The notes below the pieces were generated by a model, which did not search any database, had not been told where the DNA came from, and saw nothing but the letters and a program-made list of their open reading frames with translations. A stretch of 37,833 bases of DNA, taken from positions 1 to 37,833 of IMG/VR virus record IMGVR_UViG_3300032084_001688. One strand, given 5' to 3'. Below, piece by piece: positions 7,471 through 14,835 of the stretch (the stretch's first letter is position 1; each line of letters begins with the position of its first letter). The DNA comes from a virus. Both the position numbers and the translations under genes were made by a program.

Positions 7471-8208
7471 ATGAAGATATTAAAACCAGGTGAAACAGGT
7501 TATGGTTATTTAGTGGAATATGACGCGGGATTTATTGGTCCTGAGTTAACTTGTGCTGATGGTACATGTACAAACGCTAATCTAATAAGAGAATTTGATT
7601 CGAGTATCAAATCACCTGACCTATATAATGAAGATGGTAGTCTACCAGACAAAGTTACTTTATACGCTGTATTACAAAAGTACGGTGTTGAGAATAGAAA
7701 CGGTAGAGTGTACCCAAAAGAGGTATTAGTAAAACAAAACGAAGCTTACCAAGAATATATTAAAATGAAAACAGCTCTAGGTGAATTGAATCACCCTGAA
7801 TCATCTATTATTGATGGTGAAAGAGTATCACACCTTATTACAGAAACATGGTGGGATGGAGCTACATTAATGGGTAAACTAGAATTAGACACAACTCCAG
7901 GTTATCACAAAATGGGTATCGTAAGTACTCTTGGTGATAAAGTGGCAAACATGTTAAGAAAAGGATGGACCGTAGGTATTTCTTCAAGGGGTGTTGGTTC
8001 ATTAAAACAAGAAGGTGGTAAGAATGTGGTACAAGATGATTTTGAAATTATTTGTTGGGACATTGTAACTTCACCATCTACACCAGGAGCTTGGGTGTCT
8101 ACTTCAGACGGTGACTTAAAACAATTTACCGAATCTACTGTAAACGGTAATAGAATTGTGGCAGAGTCAGACCAATCACTATTAAATAAATTAAACAAAT
8201 TACTGTAA
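7471..8208 (+). CDS. 21: Prohead core protease, T4 gp21-like
   Basis: 245 residues. This serine protease cleaves scaffold, capsid and internal proteins inside the prohead. T4 gp21 landmarks are all present: NRNGRVYPKEVL (76-87), ALGELNHPESS with the probable catalytic His108, ETWWDG (125-130), RKGWTVGISSRGVGSL (163-178) with the probable catalytic Ser at 171-172, and CWDIVTSPSTPGAWV (195-209). The family cuts after (Leu/Ile)-x-Glu, a motif that recurs in gp22, gp23 and the tagged proteins around it. Its stop overlaps the ATG of the next tagged gene (TAATG), placing that gene in the same head operon. Confidence 0.93.
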   Translation: MKILKPGETGYGYLVEYDAGFIGPELTCADGTCTNANLIREFDSSIKSPDLYNEDGSLPDKVTLYAVLQKYGVENRNGRVYPKEVLVKQNEAYQEYIKMKTALGELNHPESSIIDGERVSHLITETWWDGATLMGKLELDTTPGYHKMGIVSTLGDKVANMLRKGWTVGISSRGVGSLKQEGGKNVVQDDFEIICWDIVTSPSTPGAWVSTSDGDLKQFTESTVNGNRIVAESDQSLLNKLNKLL

Positions 8209-8684
8209 TGGCTAAGAAAGTTATAAGATTAACAGAAAAAGATATTGAATCTTTGGTTGGTAAAATCATGAATGAAGCTTCTGTTTCCAAAGACCAACAA
8301 AGAGCTGCCGGTATAGCGTTATCAGCTAAACGTGGTGAAACACCTGTTGGGGATTTAAAAGGTTCAGCTAAAGAGATGTATGACTCTATGACTGAAAAAC
8401 AACTTGAGGATTTTGCTAGTACAAAACATAAGGGTTTACCTGAAAAAGTTAATGAGGATTTACCTAGGAGAGAAAGGGAAAGACACGATACTCAATTTAG
8501 AAGAAGTTCATTTGAACCTTACCAAAGAGAATCTCAATTAATGGACATATTCGGACCTTATAAAGAAGACGTTCCACCAAACGTAATTTCTTATATGAGA
8601 AAAAATCCAGCTCTTATTATTAAGAGATTGGAACAAGTTTATGGTAGAGATAAAATTTTAAGATACTTAGGTATACAAGAGTAA
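8208..8684 (+). CDS. Tagged DUF3008-domain protein, putative prohead cargo
   Basis: 158 residues. Residues 1-23 are the long tag (VIRLTEKDIESLVGKIMNE), ending at E23 with a T4-type cleavage context. Residues about 24-80 (SKDQQRAAGIALSAKRGE, then LKGSAKEMYDSMTEKQLED and ASTKHKGLPEKV) match the small bacterial DUF3008 family, which has no known function. The C-terminal half is basic and unassigned. The ATG overlaps the gp21 stop. In T4 the small core proteins gp67 and gp68 lie next to gene 21, so position and tag both suggest a prohead core or internal protein. Confidence 0.8.
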   Translation: MAKKVIRLTEKDIESLVGKIMNEASVSKDQQRAAGIALSAKRGETPVGDLKGSAKEMYDSMTEKQLEDFASTKHKGLPEKVNEDLPRRERERHDTQFRRSSFEPYQRESQLMDIFGPYKEDVPPNVISYMRKNPALIIKRLEQVYGRDKILRYLGIQE

Positions 8685-8697
8685 TATATATAAAAAG

Positions 8698-8734
8698 GCG
8701 CTGCAGCGCTTTAGCAAAAAGCAGCTTAAGCAGC
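8698..8734 (+). repeat. GC-rich palindrome plus short direct repeats in an AT-rich gap
   Basis: GCGCTGCAGCGC (8698-8709) is a perfect 12-base palindrome, extendable to 8695-8712 with one G-T pair. Two copies of AAGCAGC follow (8719-8725 and 8728-8734), separated by TT, with GCTTAAGC palindromic across the junction. It lies between two head-region genes and has no T-run, so it is not a standard terminator. An RNA hairpin or protein-binding site is possible. Confidence 0.6.
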
Positions 8735-8747
8735 AATCATTTTTAAT

Positions 8748-9167
8748 ATGAAAAAAAAAGATAAATTAAAAAACATAGAAGAAGCTAATAAGAGATTATT
8801 AGGTGAAGACTTTGAATGGACTGGTGATGTACCTTCTGATGAAAAATATAAAATGAAAAGTTCTTCAAAGTATGATTTATCTGAAAAAGAAAACTTAGAT
8901 GAGTTTATGAACCAACTGATTACCTTATGGAATCAATATACAGGACATAAACCAAACAACGCGGCAATCGCTAATGACAATAGAGCTATATTATTCAACC
9001 TACTTACAAGTGGTGAGTTAGCTAAACAAATAAATCAAAGAATCCCACCAAGTAGTTTACATATGGGTTCACATGGTAGAGAATATTGGTCTAACAACCC
9101 AGAACAAATGACCAAATTTTTAAATAATATAGGTATAACAGATTTCCAACTTAAACCATTAGGATAA
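8748..9167 (+). CDS. Hypothetical head-region protein
   Basis: 139 residues. The N-terminus is basic and amphipathic (MKKKDKLKNIEEANKRLLGE), with an L-G-E at 18-20 that could be another prohead-protease site, though the sequence differs from the main tag. The rest is soluble and polar (Asn- and Gln-rich; NPEQMTKFLNNIGITDF near the end). No known family. The stop overlaps the ATG of the next tagged gene (TAATG at 9165-9169), so it belongs to the gp21 head operon. Probably a minor head or core protein, by context only. Confidence 0.75.
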   Translation: MKKKDKLKNIEEANKRLLGEDFEWTGDVPSDEKYKMKSSSKYDLSEKENLDEFMNQLITLWNQYTGHKPNNAAIANDNRAILFNLLTSGELAKQINQRIPPSSLHMGSHGREYWSNNPEQMTKFLNNIGITDFQLKPLG

Positions 9168-9460
9168 TGAAAAAAAGAGTAATTAGATTAACAGAATCAG
9201 ACGTAGAAAATTTAGTGAAAAAAATCATTAAAGAAGAGGATACCATTAGTAGTTCAGAACTAGGTCAAAATACTAAAGACACAGCTAAAGAACTTAAGAA
9301 AGGTGGGTTAGCTCCAAAAGAAAGAGAAACATTAAACCAAGCTATAGAAATGTTAACAAACTTTTTTAAACAACCAGGTAATCAAGCAACAGGAAAAGCT
9401 TATAACCTATTCAATAAACTAAAATCTGAATTAGAAAATGTTAAACCTGAAGAGGAGTAA
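9167..9460 (+). CDS. Small tagged protein, putative prohead core protein
   Basis: 97 residues. Residues 1-23 are the canonical long tag (VIRLTESDVENLVKKIIKE) with an I-K-E cleavage context after E23. The remaining 74 residues are charged and helical (ELKKGGLAPKERETLNQAIEMLTNFF) with an acidic tail. The tag is nearly the same as in the 14836-15279 protein, while the bodies differ. Predicted mature form: residues 24-97, if gp21 cuts there. The start is fixed by TAATG overlap with the upstream stop. Confidence 0.78.
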   Translation: MKKRVIRLTESDVENLVKKIIKEEDTISSSELGQNTKDTAKELKKGGLAPKERETLNQAIEMLTNFFKQPGNQATGKAYNLFNKLKSELENVKPEEE

Positions 9461-9522
9461 CATTTACAAGTATGATTAGATTGAATATTCTTAATCTATA
9501 ATCATTAAAAAAGTTTTAAATT

Positions 9523-9756
9523 ATGAACGAACAAATAGCAAAGTACTTTTTAGTAAAAGTTGAGTTCGAAGGAATCAACGAGAACAACGGGAAACCAAAG
9601 AAAATTAAATCACAATACTTAGTGGATGCACAATCGTGTACTGAGGCTGAGGCAAGAATGTCTGAATATCTTAAAGATACTATTCTAGACTACGAAATCG
9701 TTTCAGCTGTGAAATCTCCAATTGAAGATGTTGTAGAGGTGTCGGTAACGGCTTAA
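9523..9756 (+). CDS. DUF4494 family protein
   Basis: 77 residues. The pattern YFLVKVEFEG..NENNGKPKKIKSQYLVDAQSCTEAEAR matches DUF4494, a short family found mainly in Bacteroidetes and their phages, with no established function. It supports the host assignment. It follows the tagged gene by 62 bases; the gap holds a weak inverted repeat (AGATT/AATCT) and an A-rich leader. The last four bases overlap the end of the convergent metallopeptidase gene, leaving no terminator between them. Confidence 0.8.
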   Translation: MNEQIAKYFLVKVEFEGINENNGKPKKIKSQYLVDAQSCTEAEARMSEYLKDTILDYEIVSAVKSPIEDVVEVSVTA

Positions 9757-10160
9757 TCTCTATACTTGTGGGGTAACCCACACAAATCTGATAACCTATG
9801 AAAGTGTTCATCATGTTCATGGTTCTTATGACCAAGAACGGCGTGGATAAGTTCATGGGTTATTATATGCTTAACGTATTCCTCACCACCATTATCAATA
9901 GCTTTAGGTTTAATTAACATAATCCCATGGTCATCTTCATTCTCAGGATGAATAAAGGCCCCAATCTTACCATCTTTAAAGTTATCATCGAATTTTAAAT
10001 AAATTTCAGGTATATCAGGCTCATGTCCGTGTAAATTTTTATATGCTCTGTAAATTTTTTTAACACAGTCATTAAATAATTCATTTAACGAATTATCCTC
10101 GATTTTTACATCGTTTTCGATGTATTCTCTAAGTATTACACGAATTTTTTCTCTTACCAT
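9753..10160 (-). CDS. SprT-like zinc metallopeptidase with short N-terminal tag
   Basis: 135 residues. HELIH (102-106) is the HExxH zinc site, followed by HKNHEHDEHFHRL with a candidate third ligand at H116 or H119, as in SprT- or WSS-like proteases. The preceding beta-strand segment (PEIYLKF...IGAFIHP...GIMLIKP) also fits this fold. Residues 1-12 (MVREKIRVILRE) resemble the short tag and end in L-R-E, so it may be packaged in the capsid. SprT-type enzymes cleave proteins on DNA; the substrate here is unknown. It has its own late-like element immediately upstream. Confidence 0.7.
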   Translation of the reverse strand: MVREKIRVILREYIENDVKIEDNSLNELFNDCVKKIYRAYKNLHGHEPDIPEIYLKFDDNFKDGKIGAFIHPENEDDHGIMLIKPKAIDNGGEEYVKHIITHELIHAVLGHKNHEHDEHFHRLSDLCGLPHKYRD

Positions 10161-10163
10161 AAC

Positions 10164-10173
10164 TATAAATATC
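10164..10173 (-). promoter_or_regulatory. Candidate phage late promoter element, GATATTTATA (minus strand)
   Basis: A copy of the recurring element reading toward the metallopeptidase gene. It ends only three bases before the ATG at 10160, much closer than the other copies. The message would be leaderless, or the true start may lie further downstream. Confidence 0.4.
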
Positions 10174-10193
10174 TGAATAAGTCAAGAATAAAA

Positions 10194-10215
10194 TAAACAA
10201 AATTTTATTTGTTTA
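10194..10215. repeat. AT-rich inverted repeat in the divergent gap before gp22
   Basis: TAAACAAA (10194-10201) and TTTGTTTA (10208-10215) form a perfect eight-base inverted repeat around a six-base loop. It sits in the 146-base gap between the metallopeptidase and scaffold genes, between their two opposing promoter-like elements. It could be an operator or a weak hairpin; no function is shown. Confidence 0.4.
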
Positions 10216-10236
10216 AGATTTTTCCACATCAAATTA

Positions 10237-10246
10237 CATATTTATT
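10237..10246 (+). promoter_or_regulatory. Candidate phage late promoter element, CATATTTATT, before the scaffold gene
   Basis: A copy of the recurring element 60 bases before the gp22 ATG, the longest leader of the set. The leader contains CCCTATATGGG, a small three-pair hairpin, and a long A-rich run just before the start codon. Confidence 0.5.
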
Positions 10247-10306
10247 GAGAAACGACCCTATATGGGTGCGTAATAATAATTAATTCTTTAAACAAAAAAG
10301 AAAAAA

Positions 10307-11524
10307 ATGGCAAAAGAAGAAAAATCGGTTATCGAACAAGCTCTCCTAGAGGCAGAACAAATTGATGCTACCTTCAAAGCCAACGCGAAAGAAATACTGA
10401 CTCAAACAATGGGTTCAGAAATTGAAGACATGGTAAAGGAATCTTTAGAAGGTTCAAGAAAGGCTATTAATGAGGATGAGGACGATGACATGGAAGCAAC
10501 AGACCTAGATTTAGGGGCTGATGATGAATTAGACCTAGAAATGGGTGACGACGAAGCTGACGATTTAGACTTAGGTTTAGATTTAGGTGGAGACGAATTA
10601 GAAGGTGAAGATGAAATGGATATCGTTGACTTGACCGACGCAGATGACGCAGAGTTAATCAAAGTCTTTAAGGCTATGGACCCTGACTCAGAAATCGAAG
10701 TTGTTCAAGATGAAGACGGTGTATCATTTACCGACACTGAAACTGGTGCTGAATACAAAGTACAACTTGGTGGTGAAATGGAATTGGAAGACGATGAGTT
10801 AGAAGATGACATGGAACTAGAGTTAGGTGACATGGATGACGAAGAAGAAGTTATCGACTTAGAAGCTGGTGATGAACTAGAAATCGAAGAAGGTGAAGAA
10901 GAAGTTGTTTATGAAATCGAAATCACTGAAGAAGATGACGAAGACGATGAGGAAGATGAACTTGAAGAAGGAAGTCGTACTCTAGGTTCTGGTAGGTCTC
11001 ATGGTAGAAAAGGATTACCTAAACCAAAGGCTTATAAGAAAATGTCAGAATCAAGAAGACCAAGTACTACTGATGTAAAACTTGTAAAAGAGAACAAAGT
11101 TCTAAAACATAAATTAAATGGTCTTGTATCTGAAAATGAGGAGTTAAAAGAAAACCATGAAAAAATGGTTGACGCTCTTAAACAGTTCAGACAAAAGTTA
11201 CAGGAAGTAGCTGTATTCAATAGTAACCTAGCACACGTTGTTAGATTATTTACTGAGAACACTACAACCAAAGAGGAAAAAGTTGACATCGTTAAGAGAA
11301 TGGATGAGGCTACTTCACTTAAAGAATCTAAGATGATGTTCAAAACATTATCTAAAGAACTTGAAAGTGTTAAGTCTAAAAAAACAATCCAAGAGTCTGT
11401 TGACGAGAAAGTTAATAAAACAGCCTCTACAGGTTCTAAAGAAATAATAACAGAATCTAAAGTATATGCACACCCAGAACTTGATAAAATGAAAAAGATG
11501 TGGGAGTTCAACTACAAATACTAA
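10307..11524 (+). CDS. 22: Prohead scaffold (core) protein, T4 gp22-like
   Basis: 405 residues. The position between gp21 and gp23 matches T4 gene order. Residues about 55-225 are extremely acidic, dominated by Asp and Glu. A helical coiled-coil follows (about 255-300), then a basic to mixed C-terminus, as expected for a core protein that is degraded after assembly. Candidate prohead protease sites include I-N-E at 54-56 and I-T-E at 381-383, which would release a 22-residue C-terminal peptide (SKVYAHPELDKMK...). The assignment rests on context and composition rather than strong sequence identity, which is usual for scaffolds. Confidence 0.85.
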   Translation: MAKEEKSVIEQALLEAEQIDATFKANAKEILTQTMGSEIEDMVKESLEGSRKAINEDEDDDMEATDLDLGADDELDLEMGDDEADDLDLGLDLGGDELEGEDEMDIVDLTDADDAELIKVFKAMDPDSEIEVVQDEDGVSFTDTETGAEYKVQLGGEMELEDDELEDDMELELGDMDDEEEVIDLEAGDELEIEEGEEEVVYEIEITEEDDEDDEEDELEEGSRTLGSGRSHGRKGLPKPKAYKKMSESRRPSTTDVKLVKENKVLKHKLNGLVSENEELKENHEKMVDALKQFRQKLQEVAVFNSNLAHVVRLFTENTTTKEEKVDIVKRMDEATSLKESKMMFKTLSKELESVKSKKTIQESVDEKVNKTASTGSKEIITESKVYAHPELDKMKKMWEFNYKY

Positions 11525-11557
11525 TAACGAAAAATAATTTTAAAAAAACCAAAAAAA

Positions 11558-13306
11558 ATGGGATATTTATTAAAATCAGGTGAAGTTGGAAACATCGGAC
11601 TTAAACACCAAAAAGCAATCCGTGAAGCAACGGTAAACAAATGGGACTCTTTAGGATTCCTAGAAGGACTTGAAGGTCACGTAAGAGAGAACATCGCTCT
11701 TTTATATGAGAACCAAGCGTCTGTATTAATCAACGAAACTACTGACTCAGCAGGGTCAAACGGTTCTTTCGAGACTGTAGTTTTCCCAATCATTAGAAGA
11801 GTATTCTCTAAGTTATTGGCTAACGATATCGTATCTGTACAAGCATTAAACTTACCAATCGGTAAATTATTCTACTTTGTACCTAAGATTTCTGATAGAG
11901 ATAATTTTACTGACCCACTATTAGGTAATCATAGAGGTCCTAAAGTTGTTAACTGTATTAACTGTCCAGCAGTTACTTTCTCAGGAAACACTAACCTTTA
12001 TGACGCATTTTATGATGACGCTTTATTTGACCACTCTAAAGGAGCTATAACTGTTAACACTGTAACAGGTACAGCTGTAACTTTCGCATCTAACACTTAT
12101 ACAGCTGGTGACGAACCTTTATCTAACGATGGTTCAAGAAGAAGACAACTTTTAGAGGTAGCTGGATTCTCTCAAGCTTCAGCTGGTAGATTAATCGGAC
12201 CTGACGGTGAAGAGGTTGATACTGAAGAGTTCTTAGCATCTCTTAGAGTTATCGCTACAAATGACATACTAGCACACAGTTCAGCTGACCCTGGTAACCC
12301 TACGAACGTAATCGTATCTGCTGGTAACGAAGTACCATTTAGAGTACACACAATGCAGTACGGTAAAGGTATGATTAACTATGGGGATATCTGTAACGCT
12401 AACGGAAACCTTTACATCGAATTAGACCTTACTACTCCAGTATGTGTTGAGTGTGGTGATAACACTTTTGATGGTTACATCGGAGCATCTACAGGTACTA
12501 CAATAGATGGTGGAAATACATACGTTACTTGGAACTCTTATGACTCTTTAGAGGAAGAAGACCAAATGGGGGAAGTTTCTTTCGAACTTGATTCTGTAAC
12601 AGTATCGGTTACTGAAAGAAAACTAAGAGCTACTTGGACTCCTGAATTAGCACAAGATGTAAGTGCATTCCACAACATCGATGCTGAAGCTGAATTAACA
12701 GCATTACTTTCTGAACAAGTTGCAGCTGAAATCGATAGAGAAATCTTGAGAGACTTAAGAAAAGGAGCAGCATGGTCATTAAGATGGGATTACAACGGAT
12801 GGAAGAGATTACCTAACAACAACGGTTACACTCAAAAAGATTGGAACCAAACTCTTGTTACGGCAATCAACCAAATCTCAGCACAAATCCATAAATCAAC
12901 TTTAAGAGGTGGAGCTAACTTCGTAGTTGTATCTTCTGAGGTATCAGCAGTGTTTGATGACTTAGAGTACTTCCACGTATCTAACGCATCTCCTGAGTCT
13001 GATACTTACAACATGGGTATCGAAAGAGCTGGTTCATTAGGTGGTAGATATACTGTATACCGTGACCCTTACGCACCTTCTTACTCTGTGTTAATTGGAC
13101 ATAAAGGTAAATCATTGTTAGACACAGGTTACATCTACGCACCATACGTACCGATGCAACTTACCCCTACAATGTACAACCCATTCAACTTTGTTCCGAT
13201 TAAAGGTATCATGACAAGATACGCTAAGAAAATGGTTAACAACCGTTTCTACGGACACATCAGAGTTGACGGATTGAGAACATTCCCTGTGGCTGAATTG
13301 AGATAA
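11558..13306 (+). CDS. 23: Major capsid protein, T4 gp23-like
   Basis: 582 residues, HK97-fold shell protein. Near the N-terminus, ENQASVLINE (51-60) followed by a small-residue linker and VVFPIIRRVFSKLLANDIVSVQALNLPIGKLF parallels T4 gp23 around its maturation site, so cleavage after Glu60 is expected. The C-terminal half has the typical EAELTALLSEQVAAEIDREIL helix and GRYTVYRDPYAP strand. It is about 60 residues longer than T4 gp23, with an insertion around 130-330 containing two CxxC pairs (C133/C136 and C296/C299). Codon choice is richer in C-ending codons than in neighbours, as expected for high expression. A strong terminator follows. Confidence 0.95.
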   Translation: MGYLLKSGEVGNIGLKHQKAIREATVNKWDSLGFLEGLEGHVRENIALLYENQASVLINETTDSAGSNGSFETVVFPIIRRVFSKLLANDIVSVQALNLPIGKLFYFVPKISDRDNFTDPLLGNHRGPKVVNCINCPAVTFSGNTNLYDAFYDDALFDHSKGAITVNTVTGTAVTFASNTYTAGDEPLSNDGSRRRQLLEVAGFSQASAGRLIGPDGEEVDTEEFLASLRVIATNDILAHSSADPGNPTNVIVSAGNEVPFRVHTMQYGKGMINYGDICNANGNLYIELDLTTPVCVECGDNTFDGYIGASTGTTIDGGNTYVTWNSYDSLEEEDQMGEVSFELDSVTVSVTERKLRATWTPELAQDVSAFHNIDAEAELTALLSEQVAAEIDREILRDLRKGAAWSLRWDYNGWKRLPNNNGYTQKDWNQTLVTAINQISAQIHKSTLRGGANFVVVSSEVSAVFDDLEYFHVSNASPESDTYNMGIERAGSLGGRYTVYRDPYAPSYSVLIGHKGKSLLDTGYIYAPYVPMQLTPTMYNPFNFVPIKGIMTRYAKKMVNNRFYGHIRVDGLRTFPVAELR

Positions 13307-13328
13307 TCAATAAAACCAAATAAACTCT

Positions 13329-13356
13329 AAAGGAGGACTTCGGTCCTCCTTTTTTT
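13329..13356 (+). terminator. Terminator after the major capsid gene
   Basis: A ten-pair perfect stem (AAAGGAGGAC / GTCCTCCTTT) with a UUCG tetraloop, the most stable loop class, followed by a run of T residues. It ends the head transcript. The opposing gene finishes at 13355, so it may also help from the other side, though the T-tract there is poor. Confidence 0.92.
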
Positions 13357-13750
13357 ATGCTGATAATTTTTTAAAGAAATTTTTAAATCTATCCCACTTA
13401 GATTTTCTAGGTAATGGGTGTATTAATTCTACCCATTCATTTTGTAAATAAACTTCCATTAGATTTGTATCGGTATTATACCTTAATTGTCCTTGTGATG
13501 GTGGGATTTCAGCTGAACCTGCTACAACTAAATCACTAATAGTTACTTGATTGTTTGTGTCTATACGTAAACCTTCATTATTATAACCTAATTGTATTAT
13601 GTTATGGTCTGATATTGTTGTGGTCCACTCCGTACTACCATCGTATACTAAAACACCACCATCTACAGGTGGGTAATTAGGTATTATATTCCTACGTTTT
13701 TTAGGTTTATTTTCTACGAAACTCCAAGCATGTAAATCCCTCTTAATCAT
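13355..13750 (-). CDS. Probable virion structural or fibre-associated protein
   Basis: 131 residues. The segment GQLRYNTDTNLMEVYLQNEWVEL (about 85-107) has the pattern often seen in phage tail-fibre and virion surface proteins, where RYNTDTN and NEW/NxW precede a short strand. VLVYDGSTEW (33-42) is similar in style. The C-terminus is basic (KSKWDRFKNFFKKLSA). No enzymatic motif. It may be a fibre tip, decoration or adaptor protein. Its start is preceded by a partial palindrome (GTATTATTAATAC) but not by the full late element. Confidence 0.65.
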   Translation of the reverse strand: MIKRDLHAWSFVENKPKKRRNIIPNYPPVDGGVLVYDGSTEWTTTISDHNIIQLGYNNEGLRIDTNNQVTISDLVVAGSAEIPPSQGQLRYNTDTNLMEVYLQNEWVELIHPLPRKSKWDRFKNFFKKLSA

Positions 13751-13789
13751 GTATTAATAATACCGAATAAGAGGGACTAATTGTAGAGT

Positions 13790-13987
13790 TTAGACGAAAT
13801 TAAACTCAGGTATTGATTTTTCTACGAATTGTTCATCCCCGAACCAATCTTCCATGGTTACCTTTTCATACGCTTCATATAACTCCTTAATTAATTCAGA
13901 GTTTCTCATATCATACATAAATTCTATATCTGACATGTTATACTCAACGTATCTACTTTCTCTTTCCATATATCCGTAGTCATTCAT
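13790..13987 (-). CDS. Hypothetical small acidic protein
   Basis: 65 residues, acidic and aromatic-rich (MNDYGYMERESRYVEYNMSDIEFMYDM), predicted helical. No family recognised. It starts one base after the stop of the upstream gene (13989), so it is likely translated from the same message. Coding status rests on the tight spacing and lack of a competing frame. Confidence 0.6.
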   Translation of the reverse strand: MNDYGYMERESRYVEYNMSDIEFMYDMRNSELIKELYEAYEKVTMEDWFGDEQFVEKSIPEFNFV

Positions 13988-13988
13988 A

Positions 13989-14738
13989 TTAATAATCTAA
14001 TTTAATTTTTTTACCCTCAGCTATTTTCATGTTAGAATCACCCTCTAAAGTATCATTAACTAAGTTAATTATATCAGATGGTACATTCTTATAGATTTCC
14101 ATCATATCAGACACATTTAATTGGGTATCTTTTACGTTCCAAATTGTAAGACCTTTGTCTTTATCCTTGTACTTGTGGAAAGCCAATTTAGCGTGGTTGT
14201 TTTCAGGTTTTCTAGCGTCAGCCTCTTTAACTCTTTTGTCGATTAAGAAAACAAGAACACCGTTTTGGGTGTAATCTTTAAAGTACTTCTTAAAGTTGTG
14301 GTCATCAGCCGATACACACCATTTGGTAGATTTTCCGTAAAGGTTGGAACTTCTAGAAGTAAGTGGTTGTAACAATAACCAAGTATCATCCTCATGTAAT
14401 ACTAAAGTTTCTTTCTTTTTAACTTCAGAACGTGTTACTTTTTCACGAGCCAATTTAATCTCATCAACAATATCTTGATTACCCTCATAGGAATAGATAT
14501 CTTTATTTTCCAATAAGTTTCTTTCTGATAACTCTTCAAACTCTTTTACAATGTCAAACATTTCTTTAAAAGTGTTTTTCTGTAATTCTTCTTTAAACCA
14601 CTCCAACCAATCTTTGGTTTGTGATACCATAAATGGTAAATATTTATTCGTCTTTGAGGGGTCGTGTGAAGCTAATATATCCACTAAATCTATAACATAT
14701 TCAGGATTCTGTGCTTTTACGTCTTTAATTCTCGCCAT
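13989..14738 (-). CDS. Conserved-looking phage protein with a STKWC motif, function unknown
   Basis: 249 residues. The central region contains DDTWLLLQPLTSRSSNLYG, then KSTKWCVSADDHNFKKYF and VLVFLIDKR, then HAKLAFHKYKD and GLTIWNVKDTQ. This resembles a family I have seen in phage genomes with a (S/G)TKWC core and alternating strands, but I cannot name it or assign an activity. The N-terminal 100 residues are helical. A Bacteroidetes-type promoter at 14777-14807 suggests host-polymerase, probably early or middle, expression, unlike the neighbouring head genes. Confidence 0.75.
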   Translation of the reverse strand: MARIKDVKAQNPEYVIDLVDILASHDPSKTNKYLPFMVSQTKDWLEWFKEELQKNTFKEMFDIVKEFEELSERNLLENKDIYSYEGNQDIVDEIKLAREKVTRSEVKKKETLVLHEDDTWLLLQPLTSRSSNLYGKSTKWCVSADDHNFKKYFKDYTQNGVLVFLIDKRVKEADARKPENNHAKLAFHKYKDKDKGLTIWNVKDTQLNVSDMMEIYKNVPSDIINLVNDTLEGDSNMKIAEGKKIKLDY

Positions 14739-14776
14739 ATTCTACAATTATGTGTTTATTACTGTTTAATTCTCTA

Positions 14777-14807
14777 CAAATATAGAAAACCTTTTTCTTA
14801 CAAACAA
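14777..14807 (-). promoter_or_regulatory. Bacteroidetes-type vegetative promoter
   Basis: On the - strand, TTG (14807-14805), 20 bases, then TATATTTG (14784-14777), an exact TAnnTTTG. A start site about seven bases on gives a leader of roughly 30 bases for the gene starting at 14738. It overlaps closely with the divergent late-like element at 14809-14818, so the two may interfere. Confidence 0.65.
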
Positions 14808-14808
14808 G

Positions 14809-14818
14809 ATATTTATAT
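14809..14818 (+). promoter_or_regulatory. Candidate phage late promoter element, GATATTTATA
   Basis: A copy of the recurring element ending 17 bases before the ATG at 14836 and followed by TAAAAAACAC. It is nearly identical over 15 bases to the copy at 4065 (GATATTTATATAAAA), which precedes another tagged gene. Confidence 0.55.
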
Positions 14819-14835
14819 AAAAAACACAGACTTTT

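Noticed and set aside
10402-10662. 86-codon minus-strand frame opposite the scaffold gene
   Set aside because: Almost pure Ser/Lys/Pro sequence produced by the complement of acidic Asp/Glu codons in gp22.
11032-11511. 159-codon minus-strand frame opposite the gp22 C-terminus
   Set aside because: Shadow of the coiled-coil region; no start context and antisense to a well-supported gene.
14639-14648. AATATTTATT, similar to the late element, on the + strand
   Set aside because: It lies inside the 13989-14738 coding sequence, begins with A rather than C or G, and has no + strand gene nearby.
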